In this document: piece by piece, positions 46,901-54,850 of the stretch | Layout: every line of letters begins with the position of its first letter | Numbering within the stretch: the first letter of the stretch is position 1 | From: Carposina sasakii | Taxonomy: Eukaryota > Arthropoda > Insecta > Lepidoptera > Carposinidae | NCBI GenBank assembly: GCA_014607495.2 | Contig: CP053152.1 | Coordinates: 3,348,001-3,412,000, forward strand | DNA length: 64,000 nucleotides | Reading direction: 5' to 3' | The notes under the pieces: model-generated | What the model saw: only the letters and a program-made list of their open reading frames with translations | The model's database searches: none | Told to the model about the DNA's origin: nothing | Position numbers and translations under genes: made by a program

Positions 46901-49900
46901 AGCCTTATCATAAAACTAATGAAGTTGATTACATTATATTATTATTTAATTTTTATCTTATTAGTCCAATTTTTGGTGCAATATTACAATTACGTCCTTA
47001 AAAATTAATCATAAGTATAAATAATGATATTTCCTATAGAGCGAGGAGTGTGGCGGCATGGACCCCAAGCTGTGCGTGAAGGAACACCGAGCCAAGATCA
47101 ACGAGCAGGATCAACTCATCAAGGATCTCAAGCATCAGCTCAAGTTAGTGTAGTATTGGCAAAAATGTGGTCGTCCCCCTGATTTCCTAATTAGTAATAT
47201 AGCAAAGTCGAAGCAGCGCTATTGCGAAAATTGTGAGTGTGTGCGTGCGCGCAACGAGCGTTCAGCGAACATTCTCAATTTTCGCAATCGCATTGCTTAA
47301 GCTCTGCTACTGCAAGTTACTCAGTTATCAGGGGGCGGATCCTACCTTCACACTTAAAACTACTGTCCCTCTCCATTCTTAATGTAAATTGCTGAGACAG
47401 AAAGGGACAGATAGTAGAAATTTTAATATTATGTTTAAGTGTAACTGTCAGAATCGACACAGTACGAAAGAATTATGTGCAAATTGAGCTTATTTTCTAA
47501 ACTACAGAACACCAACGGCAGTGCCAACGAAAGTATAATTATGCTTAGCTATCTTAACAATATGACTGTATTAGTAAGTAGGTGTACCTACTAGAGGAAC
47601 TACTAAATAATCTTGTTATACAGGATGATTTTTGGTCGTCAACGTTCCCGAAAACTACGGAATCTCCTCATCATCACGATCATTTTTCTCCATGGAAGCA
47701 TACCTGGAAAGTGTCTGGTTTCCAAAATATTAGGGTCCAAAGTTGAGTAAATAGACTGCGTTTTTCTGCATAAATGCACATAGACGCGCGTAGCAGGATT
47801 TTTTTACGAAAAATAATTAATATCTGTCTATAAAAAAACTAACATAAACACTAGACACTATAAATTTCGCACGATCAAGGAATTTAAAAAAAAAATTCAA
47901 AAAAAAAATTTTTTCCCAGCATTTTTTTTGGCATAAACTTACTTTATTTCATGTATAGAGTACGTACCCTTCGTTAAAGGTGGCCACAAAAAAACACCCT
48001 GTATAGAATGATAGAATTTGGTAAATCATAGTACTCTATACCTAAGATAAAGTAACAATATTTCTCCATCCGAATGTAAAGAATAGGAAGTCTTGATTTA
48101 GCGCGTCCGTATGACGTGATGTAGTCTAACTTGGAAATGTTAATGTTAAAACTACAATATTAAAATCTAGGATTTACTGAACATTTTAATATACGTACGA
48201 TACTCTTAAATTGCAGGAAAGCTGTGAACGAACAGAAGGAACTAAAGCTCCTTCTAGACATGTACAAAGGGGAGAGTAAGGAACAACGTGATAAAGTGCA
48301 GCTCATGGCGGCTGAGAGGAAGGCGAGGCAGGAGTTAGATGAACATCGGCAGAAGGCCAAGATGGCGCAGGTATGGTCCGCAATACTAAAGTAGTTGGAA
48401 GAAAAGCACAGGATAGGGGCTATTTAACTGAACGCATTAAATGTTCTAATTCAAGTATTTAATCATAAAATTCATAAAGAAGTACTACCGATGTGTTATT
48501 CTGAAGTATAAGCTATATACTTAGCAAGATTCATTAAAATCTGTTAACTAGTTTTTGTGTGTTAGAGTTTCAAAGATAAGATAAGATAAATCTTTATTTG
48601 CAATTAAACATAGTAAATTAAGATGTCACATATAAAAAATTGTCCTTATGTCTAGCCAATTAAACTTAGCATGCAAATTATAAAGTAAACTAAACTACAT
48701 TAAATTAAATTTATCATTACAATGTCAAATAATAATTGGTACCTAGTTATCTTTGTTCCTACACTTAAAGAAATCTTCTAAATTATAAAAGTTTTTTTCC
48801 TGAAGCCACTTGCGTAGTCTAATTTTAAATATTGAATTATTTAATAGTTTTATATCGTTTGGTAATTTGTTATATATTTTTACACACATTGTAAGACAGC
48901 TTTTACCATATTTAGCTGACTTTGGTATTTCGTCATGAACTAACCTATTAGGGTTGCTTTTTAGTCTGTTATTTACAGCACATGATTTTACAAATAGATC
49001 CTTGTGTTTGCTGACAAAACTACTAACTTCAAGGATATATAAACAAGGTAATGGTAACAAACCAAGGTCTTTAAAAAATGGCTCACACGACTCGTCGGGT
49101 GGGATTCCGCAGATAGCTCTGATACATTTCTTTTGTGCAATAAACGATTTATCTTTATCTGTACTATTACCCCACAATGGAAGACCGTACCTCAATATGG
49201 ACTCCACGTATGCCTGATAGCATGTCTTTGCTGTGCTTCTGTTTGTAACGTTTTTGATGTGGCATAGTGCATAAACAAATTGATTAATTCTATGACATAA
49301 GTTTTCTATATGTGATTTCCAATCTAAGTTTTGGTCTATCGTTACGCCTAGAAATTTATTTTTAGTTATTTCGTTTATTTTAGTTATGCTTAAATTAAAA
49401 TTATATTGAGGATGTTTTGATTGATTAAATTGTATAAAATTAGACTTATTTAGGTTAATTTTGAGATTATTTAATTCTAGCCATTTAATTATGATGTCAA
49501 TAGTATTATTAATGTCAGTTTCATGGTCATGGATTGAATTGTATTTTTTATTAGTTGTCACAATAATCGAGATGTCATCAGCAAATAAAACACATTTATG
49601 TGGCGTGGCTTGTGCAATATTATTTATATATAAAATAAATAATAATGGTCCCAGAACACTCCCCTGTGGGACCCCACATTTGTTATCTCGGAACTTAGAG
49701 TAGTAACTTAAAAGTTCGTTTTTTACTATTTTATTTATTATTACAAATTGTTGACGGCCACTAAGATAAGAGGATATCCAACTGAGCGCCGTACCTCTTA
49801 TGCCCATAGTTTCTAATTTTTGTAGTAGGATCTCATGGGAAACAAAATCAAAAGCTTTTGATAAATCAAAGAACAGTCCAGTGGTAAAATAATTGTTATT

Positions 49901-52900
49901 AATGTTGGTCAAGATAGTCCTGACAAGATAAAACATAGCAAGTGTAGTCGATTTGTTTTTCTGAAAGCCAAATTGATCGTTTGATATAATATTGTACTTC
50001 AAGCAAAAATCAATGACTTTCTTGTACATGCATTTTTCAATAACTTTAGACAGTAAACACACCTCCATTCTGACATTCATTCGCATTTATGATTATAGTA
50101 ATGTATGTATGAATGTATATAGTATGTAAGTATGTATGTATTTGCAGGAGAGCAAGCGCGAGCGGCGCGTGGCGGACGACGAGGCGCTGCGCAAGATCAA
50201 ACAGCTGGAGGAGCAGAAATACGAGCTGCAGAAACAGCTGGCCGGAGCCAGGCCCGGACCCGACGCCATGCACGGCCTGTCGCGCCCCTTCGCCGGCTCG
50301 CAGGTCGGTGTGTAGTGCGGACACACGGCCCGTCCGGTCCGACGCCATGCACGGCCTGTCGCGCCCCTTCGCCGGCTCGCAGGTCGGTGTGTAGTGCGGA
50401 CACACGGCCCGCCCGGTCCGACGCCATGCACGGCCTGTCGCGCCCCTTCGCCGGCTCGCAGGTCGGTGTGTAGTGCGGACACACGGCCCGTCCGGTCCGA
50501 CGCCATGCACGGCCTGTCGCGCCCCTTCGCCGGCTCGCAGGTCGGTGTGTAGTGCGGACACACGGCCCGCCCGGTCCGACGCCATGCACGGCCTGTCGCG
50601 CCCCTTCGCCGGCTCGCAGGTCGGTGTGTAGTGCGGACACACGGCCCGTCCGGTCCGACGCCATGCACGGCCTGTCGCGCCCCTTCGCCGGCTCGCAGGT
50701 CGGTGTGTAGTGCGGACACACGGCCCGTCCGGTCCGACGCCATGCACGGCCTGTCGCGCCCCTTCGCCGGCTCGCAGGTCGGTGTGTAGTGCGGACACAC
50801 GGCCCGTCCGGTCCGACGCCATGCACGGCCTGTCGCGCCCCTTCGCCGGCTCGCAGGTCGGTGTGTAGTGCGGACACACGGCATGCACGGCTTAGCTGTG
50901 CCGCCATATAACCCGAATGTAAAACCACGCCCTCTTTACATTGCTAACATTTGGCTGTATGGGCATAGTTCCTCTGGCCTTTCCTTCGGGATAAACAAAA
51001 AAAAAGTTAACCGCAGAGCTCACAATAAATAAACGAACCATGTGTATGTACAATTCATCCAAATTCTATGTAAAATTAACTTAAAATTCTAGGAAGAAGA
51101 GGCGTTACTCAACGAAATGGAGGTGACGGGGCAAGCGTTTGAAGACATGCAGGAACAAAACTCGAGGCTCATTCAACAGCTGCGGGAGAAAGACGACGCC
51201 AACTTCAAGCTTATGTCCGAGAGGATAAAGGCGAATTCCCTGCACAAACTGCTGAGGGAAGAGAAACAGTTGTTACAGGAACAGGTACATGAAATGTGTT
51301 TATTTCATTATCATTTTAGCTATAAAAAGTCCACTGCTGAACTTGAGCGGCACCTCTGTTACACTTCATTGTGTTTTTTATCATAGGGTATTTATTATTT
51401 TTGCCTTTCAAAGCCTTTTAACTGCATGTGTGGGTACCCATATGAGTAAAGGTAAAAAAAAAACACTTCGCTGAACTTGATGCGGATGGCACCTTTATTT
51501 TCTAACTTGTTATATTTTCATAGCATTTCGCTTTAGGCCTCGGTCCTGAAATCGGTGAGCAGCGGCGCAGGCGCGTCCGCGGGCAGATTTATATGTATGT
51601 AATCTAATGGACCGGTTCTCGAAAACAGTTGGGTGGGCGCGGGTTGTAAGCGGGTGCTCCTCTCAAGCAGTGACTTCTGCATTACTTATAGTGTTGTGCA
51701 ATTTATATTTGATTCAAAAAGATATTGTTTGCTGCTTAGCCGCCACTATATATCCGTCTCTCTGGAGGCCGAATACACTTTTTTTTACCGCATTCACTGC
51801 CGGCGACTCGAATCGAATTAGATGCCGGCGATAAGTATTTGCGTCCTAACACTAGGCGTTGAACTGATGTCGGTATGCTTAGAAAGACTGCCTGCAGCGT
51901 ATCATTGTTAATTGGTCGTTAGGTGTCGACGCGCGACCAGCAGATAGAGTCGATGGGCGCGGTGGCGCGGCGGCTCGAGGAGAAGGAGCGCCTGCTGCAG
52001 GCCACGCTGTCCGCCGTCGAGAAGGAGCTGCTGCTGCGCCAGCAGGCCATGGAGATGCACAAGCGCAAGGCCATCGAGTCCGCGCAGTCCGCCGCCGACC
52101 TCAAGCTGCACCTGGGTAAGTGCCACGTGTGTGACGAGCCACGTGTGTAACGGGCCACGTGTGTGACGGGCCACGTGCGTAACCGTACATAGGGACGGAC
52201 AGACAGCGGCAAGCGACTTTGTTTTATAATATGTAGTGATTTGAAATGCTGCTTATTTGCAAACGTTTTGTTTTTTAGAGAAGTATCACGCGCAAATGAA
52301 GGAGGCACAGCAGGTGGTGGCTGAGAAAACGAGTGCTCTGGAGGCAGAGGCGTACAAGACTAAGAGGTTACATGTAAGTCACATTTATTTATGTATGTAC
52401 GCTGCACTACAAATTTTAATCAAACTAGGAATGTAATGAGAATAACAATCTTAATTTTTTTCCATTACTAGTAAGCTTTTTTAGTTTATTTGCTAACTTT
52501 AATTTAAGTGTGGTTGATTAAACCTATAACTAGTAAAAGTGTAAACAGATTCTTGTTTCTTCAAATGTCCTCTGTGGGTAAAGAGTAGATTTATCTTTAG
52601 GATGCGATACGATGGAATGAAGGTACAAAAACATCCGCTCCTGATTACGTAACTTTCACAAGAAGAGCGATAGCAATGCGAGGCGTCTTCCCGCGCCCCG
52701 CACCTCGCCCCTAGTGCACATTCTAAATTTTCGCTGTCGCATTGCTATCGCTCTGCTACTGCAAATTAGGCTGCCACTGCTGGCTGTGGATCCGTGTTCC
52801 TCTCACCCCTCCCTCGTCCTCTAAATATGCTATGACCACATAGTATCAAGGTAGCATTCGTTCCTGCAATCCGCGTGTGCAGGAGGAGCTGGCCATCCTG

Positions 52901-54636
52901 CGGCGCAAGGCGGAGCGCATGAAGAAGATGGAGCAAGCCGGCAGCAGCATGGACGAGGTGCTACTCGAGGAGATCCGCGACTACAAGGAGACGCTCACCT
53001 GCCCCTCCTGCAAGGTACGTGCCATGGCGGTGTCGACTGGACATGAGTCACTTGCCACTTATCCTCCTGTCGCGCTGAAAGTCGGCGATGATGGAGTCGA
53101 TTTGTATGTAGTTACGAGTTGCGCTGGACCGTTCAGCGCTGACGGTCGTACAAATTGACCCATCAGCGCCGACCGTCAGCGCACGTCAGCGTGACAGGAA
53201 AACCCGCCTTACACTGGCTTGGCTAGTTTTATTAGTTTCGATAGCTCACTACGGACCAGCCGGGCTAGCACGACCACGATAAGTAGATATACGATAAAGG
53301 ATTTCGTATCGTAACTATACCACCATAATTATCGATTTCGCGAACATGACCAATGGAACGATACGTTACGTTAAGATTTATCCCGTGTTATGATACGATA
53401 AGGCGCGAGATAAGTTAAACAAATGTTTCTAGAGTCAAAAAATATTTTTTTCTTTTTTTTCAATAGTCGTTCATTCTTTTTTTTCTTTTTTCCTTTTTGA
53501 CATCAGATGTCATGTTAACTGCTCTAACATGACCAGCGAAACACGATACGATAAACCTATTTATCGACTAGCTGTCAAAATACGATAGATATTAGCCGCC
53601 ATGTTGAATGTTATCGATACCAATTACTAATCATTTAATTTTACCTTTGACCTACCTATGTAAACTAAAAACGAGAAAACTAAAACACTAAATTAAAAAT
53701 ATTAAGTTTGGAGCATATCACTGAAAACCTATCGAACCAAAGAATATAATAGGTATTTTCGATTTCTCTAAGCTATCTACGCTTATCGCGCAATACAATG
53801 TTCATCGATAACAATATCTTGAATTGATGTCAAAATTCGATATTTTTAACATCAAAATACGGTCATGTTCGGCGCTATCGATAGTAACCGATGCACATGC
53901 TCGCATTTTATCTATAATATCGTATCGTGCCGTGTAACGTTACCGGCATGGTTATGTTCGCTGTATAGATAAAATTCAACATGGCGGCTATATTTATCGA
54001 ATTTTGACAGCTAGGTATCGATAACTTGACTTATCATATCGTGTATCGTTGGCCGTGCTAGCCGGGCAGGGCTTCTTTGTACTGTGACATCTCTGGGATA
54101 TTGGCATTTTCAAGCCCCGCTTTAGAGTGCTCATCCGCTGTAGACAAAGTAACATTATTTATCGACCGAATCGATAGCGGTTCATCATTAAATATTTCCT
54201 CAAATACGAAGCTTTAATTCAATGCTCGTTTGTTAAATAGCGTAATGAAGTCTAGCCGCTTTTGGTGAAAATGGTACAAGAATAAAATATCCTTATTCTT
54301 ATACTTTATCGTACATAGTAAAGTTTTTACAAATAAAGTTTATAAAAAGGAAAATGTACAAAGGCGTGCTTTGTCTTAGAGAGATATCGATGCGAAACGA
54401 TTTTATATCGTCTAAGCATTCAGAGCTGTCCTATAGATACAACTAATAGTTTCTGAAATTCTAAAATGCGACGCAATTCGCAGGTGAAACGCAAAGACGC
54501 GGTGCTAACGAAATGCTTCCACGTGTTCTGTTGGGACTGCCTGCGCACGCGCTACGAGACGCGCCAGAGAAAGTGTCCCAAATGTAACGCGGCCTTCGGA
54601 GCTAACGACTACCACCGCCTTTACCTCTCCACGTAG
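31985..54636 (+). CDS. Bre1: E3 ubiquitin-protein ligase Bre1 (RNF20/RNF40 homologue), 17 exons, 913 aa
   Basis: Nuclear RING ligase that, with Rad6, monoubiquitinates histone H2B during transcription. Exons: 31985-32140, 32727-32913, 33408-33593, 34253-34473, 34795-34979, 37366-37438, 38472-38645, 40767-41024, 41790-41912, 47040-47143, 48217-48370, 50148-50303, 51093-51284, 51923-52115, 52279-52373, 52883-53014, 54484-54636. All phases agree and every intron is GT-AG. Exon 9 could instead start at 41778, adding four residues. The N-terminus ([20 protein letters not shown]) and [22 protein letters not shown] are family signatures. Long coiled coils follow, with [20 protein letters not shown] in exon 13. 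The C-terminal RING is CPSCK (859-863), CFHVFCWDC and CPKC, ending HRLYLST. Intron 16 divides the RING. Exon 9 is Gly/Ala-rich. Length is close to other Bre1 proteins. Confidence 0.95.
33700..33802 (+). mobile_element. Helitron-like 3' fragment in Bre1 intron 3
   Basis: Retains the end block 'gataatttcgacattttgtt', the hairpin region and 'gcgtccactagt' as in the 3488 element; the 5' part is gone. Confidence 0.55.
34088..34169 (+). pseudogene. partial duplicate of Bre1 exon 4
   Basis: Reads, in the exon-4 frame, [20 protein letters not shown] and a few more residues before a stop; a stop also precedes it directly. It lies about 85 bp upstream of the real exon. Most base differences from exon 4 are at silent positions, so the copy looks old but was once, or is, constrained as coding. 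No good flanking splice sites were seen. Confidence 0.75.
34971..35131 (+). repeat. 31-bp minisatellite spanning the Bre1 exon 5 splice donor
   Basis: Five units, with donors (CAG|GTGCG) at 34977, 35008, 35039, 35070 and 35101. The first unit contains the last 9 nt of exon 5. Two further units lie beyond an inserted element, at 37086-37146. Confidence 0.9.
36040..36288 (-). mobile_element. tRNA-derived SINE
   Basis: On the minus strand it begins GACGGCCGATTGGTCTAGTA (A-box-like) followed by a B box GGTTCGAATCC-type match (seen here as gggattcgaaccc), then a tRNA-unrelated body and a (TAT)n-like tail. Homologous copies: 39636-39885 and 37545-37810. Confidence 0.8.
36411..36761 (-). pseudogene. 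gag-like zinc-knuckle fragment
   Basis: An open frame of 116 aa with two knuckles ([13 protein letters not shown] and [14 protein letters not shown]) spaced as in Ty3-type retrotransposon Gags. It ends soon after, with no protease or pol. A possible acceptor (aattttag) precedes it at about 36775. Likely captured retroelement sequence rather than a host gene. Confidence 0.55.
37086..37146 (+). repeat. distal remainder of the 31-bp minisatellite
   Basis: Two more units of 'caggtgcgtg.ccacagcca', continuing the array broken by the 35133-37085 element. Confidence 0.85.
37545..37810 (+). mobile_element. tRNA-derived SINE split by a MITE end
   Basis: Same SINE family (B box 'gggttcgaattc'), interrupted at about 37679-37707 by 'cagggtgtgggtgacagcc' and 'aggcaaatat', the terminus of the 17759 MITE family. 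Confidence 0.75.
39636..39885 (+). mobile_element. tRNA-derived SINE, fullest copy
   Basis: A-box-like 'tggtctagtaggtagtgacc', B box 'ggttcgaatcc', then the family body and a TTA-rich tail. It is not a tRNA gene: no cloverleaf end, and it is continuous with the SINE body. Confidence 0.85.
40088..40404 (+). mobile_element. 5'-truncated MITE, 17759 family
   Basis: Aligns to 17880-18237 and ends 'ggctgtcacaaacaccctg' followed by TA. Confidence 0.7.
41921..42124 (-). repeat. 3' LTR
   Basis: Read on the minus strand it starts TGTAGCAGAG and ends CAATACA. No difference from the other LTR was found. Confidence 0.95.
42125..42136 (-). promoter_or_regulatory. polypurine tract
   Basis: AAAAGGGAAAGA (minus strand) directly abuts the 3' LTR, as required for plus-strand priming. 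Confidence 0.8.
42397..43629 (-). CDS. integrase region of the Ty3-type element (410 aa frame)
   Basis: Inserts the cDNA into host DNA. It begins after the RNase H-integrase link (HVADLLSRS). The zinc-binding HHCC box is present (HEGHLGI ... CFVCQ, about residues 115-150). The catalytic core has Asp in VGVDIM, Asp in IIADHVPF and Glu in NGMAERGV, a complete DDE triad. The C-terminal part has basic and IW-type segments typical of the family. It is in a different frame from the RT part because of a one-base length change in an A run at 43639-43643, so in this copy it is separated from pol and would not be made as a normal polyprotein. Confidence 0.88.
   Translation of the reverse strand: MHVADLLSRSFLNKTEIDDTYMYEIIHCIGLSSYLQCTEEQKQELISETLKDEELLQIIDYNRNGWPDKISDVPDCVKYYFKFRVDLSVDENIVFVKDKIVIPKSLRMATLNKLHEGHLGITKMKQLMRNIYYWPKSDEHIEKFVRECFVCQTYQNNNIKEPLLSHEVPVLPFTKVGVDIMEYRRKCYLVIYDYTTKWLDIKLTPSKSANSIINCMIEIFSQFGIPAEIIADHVPFDSRKCHKFAREWGFKFTFSSPRYPQSNGMAERGVQIAKKIMIKCNEDRTDYRVALLQYRSCPVSGTHFSPAQLMMNRNLKTKLPVTHNYLEPKINYKAGISFEKIRNRNIRNYNKTVRNKKNFVIGQNVWFKKEPNSNKWVLGKIVTNNNHRSYDVQDQSGCIYTRTSYHIRSQ
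43634..45304 (-). CDS. protease, reverse transcriptase and RNase H of the Ty3-type element
   Basis: The aspartic protease motif is CDTGAQVN (about residue 29). RT shows [12 protein letters not shown] and the catalytic YCDD; RNase H follows ([11 protein letters not shown], then [10 protein letters not shown]). The frame is open upstream to the gag stop at 45335 with no credible ATG at its start (45304 is a TTG), so it is probably translated as a Gag-Pol readthrough product. It ends early at TAA 43634-43636 after a one-base slip in an A run. All catalytic motifs up to there are intact. Confidence 0.9.
   Translation of the reverse strand: MDNIGYGSIKKNEWILPLKVDNKQVDFKCDTGAQVNVISLRQLKKIVNEKHPKLSETKVVLEVFGGTHLFPLGKTNFKIIKEDIMCDTEFIVTKQHVKPILGLETLRELKVLKTINTINSNKKEQVINKYYELFQGVGQFEKPLELRTQLGAQPVVRPPRRVPHALMERLAIKLKSLEEQQIIEKVEHPNSFVSNMVIIEKVDKNLRICLDPQELNKVLLRNYHLIPTLEEIITKLCNKTIFSVLDLSEGFYNIKLTDNSTDLCAFSTPFGCYKFLRLPFGLSIAPEIFQKYSEATFGDIPGVVIYCDDLLICADNEDDHDKILEQVFQRAKKCNVRFNKRKFQYKLKEVKYFGHVFSKTGIKIDPERIEAIVELKSPNNKKDLQIALGMINYLRRFVPGLAKLAAPLQTLLKKEVEWLWTTVHENAFVNIKNCVSQAPVLQNFNSNLPVTIQCDASKDGLGCCLMQDGKPVSYASRSLTSAEKNFAQIEKELLSVVWATKKFHYYIYGRKCTILNDHKPLESLLRKSIHEIPSTRLQRLKLKLLKYDIEYKYIKR
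45332..45337 (-). promoter_or_regulatory. candidate leaky stop between gag and pol (UGA CUA)
   Basis: The gag stop reads TGA CTA G on the minus strand. UGA-CUA(G) is an established readthrough context in some viral and animal mRNAs. Pol is open in the same frame right after it. Use here is inferred. Confidence 0.6.
45335..46165 (-). CDS. Gag of the Ty3-type element (276 aa)
   Basis: Forms the particle and packages RNA. The N-terminal two thirds are a helical capsid-like region ([20 protein letters not shown], then [15 protein letters not shown]). The C-terminus has two zinc knuckles, [13 protein letters not shown] and [14 protein letters not shown]. The start ATG (46165) follows the primer site by about 40 nt. 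It ends at a UGA followed by CUA, with pol continuing in the same frame. Confidence 0.88.
   Translation of the reverse strand: MSVDLVDEDKKEIMASNIEYRMPPPLRMDLTTDLLPEWLKFKQQIQIFLTAAGFDKVTDTRKAAILLNSIGHEAQELYFNILKKGEGTDKDKYDDVIKAFDEYFAPKQNTVINAYNFNRRNQDEGESFDLYYSDLRKLIKNCNYKEQEDRMLRDRIVMGVSDNKLQQKLLTISDLTLEMTVNMCRASEMSKEQARILQHASVDIIRQHQVHQERSHRLDKYPNNNNTSNFNKYFYNCLKCGTNHGRRNCPAFRKICSHCKKPNHFKVGCRFLTQDL
46204..46221 (-). promoter_or_regulatory. primer binding site, tRNA-Ser-like
   Basis: TGGCGCAGTCG on the minus strand, directly after the 5' LTR, matches the 3' end of insect tRNA-Ser (CGACTGCGCCA) used by elements such as 17.6. Match beyond 11 nt is weak. Confidence 0.75.
46222..46425 (-). repeat. 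5' LTR
   Basis: Starts TG and ends CA on the minus strand and is identical by eye to 41921-42124; it should hold the element's promoter. Confidence 0.95.
46505..46790 (-). mobile_element. RTE-like fragment in Bre1 intron 9
   Basis: (ATG)n tail complement 'catcatcatcatcatcag' followed by 'ttgcagtccactgctggacg'; same family as 4075. Confidence 0.6.
47340..47461. repeat. small fold-back repeat
   Basis: 'ttcacacttaaaactactgt' pairs with 'tatgtttaagtgtaact' at the other end; diverged member of the 5798 family. Confidence 0.5.
47621..48001 (+). mobile_element. TA-flanked MITE, copy B
   Basis: Begins 'caggatgatttttggtcgtc' and ends 'aacaccctg' with TA on both sides; matches 23046-23443 inverted. 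Confidence 0.75.
48575..50062 (-). mobile_element. 5'-truncated non-LTR retrotransposon in Bre1 intron 11
   Basis: The 3' end (48575) is a run of TTATC units on the minus strand after 'caaataaagat'. The 5' end stops inside RT at about 50062. The pattern of 5' truncation and a short 3' microsatellite is typical of CR1/Jockey-group LINEs. Confidence 0.85.
48743..50062 (-). pseudogene. LINE reverse transcriptase, C-terminal part (about 440 aa open)
   Basis: Includes [18 protein letters not shown] at the break, then [50 protein letters not shown] and the catalytic FADD at about residue 170, ending with the usual [20 protein letters not shown] segment. No stop within it, so the copy is fairly young, but the endonuclease and ORF1 are missing, so it cannot move by itself. 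The first few codons before CLLSK are host DNA. Confidence 0.85.
50262..50893 (+). repeat. 79-bp minisatellite spanning the Bre1 exon 12 splice donor (8 units)
   Basis: Units start at 50262, 50341, 50420, 50499, 50578, 50657, 50736 and 50815. Each has the last 42 nt of exon 12, the donor CAG|GTCGGT and 34 nt of intron. Units are identical apart from one C/T site (T,C,T,C,T,T,T in order). Long antisense open frames across it result from the repeat. Confidence 0.95.
50950..51006 (+). repeat. 3' end of the SINE-like family
   Basis: 'ggctgtatgggcatagttcc' through 'cttcgggataaac' and an A run, as at 31575. Confidence 0.6.
52122..52185 (+). repeat. 16-bp tandem repeat next to the exon 14 donor
   Basis: Four units of 'gccacgtgtgtgacgg' begin 6 bp after the exon 14 donor. 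Every unit contains CACGTG, an E-box palindrome. Confidence 0.85.
53250..54068. mobile_element. large fold-back/MITE in Bre1 intron 16
   Basis: 'cagccgggctagcacgacca' at the left pairs with 'ggccgtgctagccggg' at the right, and inner segments pair too ('agccgccatgttgaa' with 'ttcaacatggcggct'). Rich in TATCGATA-like words. A 110-bp relative is at 62905-63019. Confidence 0.7.
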
Positions 54637-54699
54637 ACCTTACGCTGTAGAGTGCGTTTCACTGCATAGTTCCAACGGATGGCGCTAGTTACTATGTCG

Positions 54700-54850
54700 T
54701 CGTCAGCCTATTGCTGTCCACTGCTGGACGTAGGCCTCCCCCAGGGCACGCCACAAGGCTACTGCCACAGGGGGATTTTTGCCCATAGTCATCATGCAGG
54801 CGGGTGTTGGTGACTGTAGTCTGATTTTTGGACTATGTTGTCAACAATTA
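54700..54850 (-). mobile_element. RTE-like fragment
   Basis: 'ctgtccactgctggacgtag' and 'gcaggcgggtgttggtgac', same family as 4075, starting 64 bp after the Bre1 stop codon and so probably transcribed in its 3' UTR. Confidence 0.6.

Noticed and set aside
50262..50893. CRISPR-like array
   Set aside because: Units are directly tandem with no unique spacers, in a eukaryotic intron.
50046..50928. Long minus-strand open frames (up to 280 aa) rich in repeated Arg/Ala/His segments
   Set aside because: They lie over the 79-bp minisatellite in all three frames; 79 is not a multiple of 3, so each frame simply rotates through the same repeat. The plus strand holds the real Bre1 exon.
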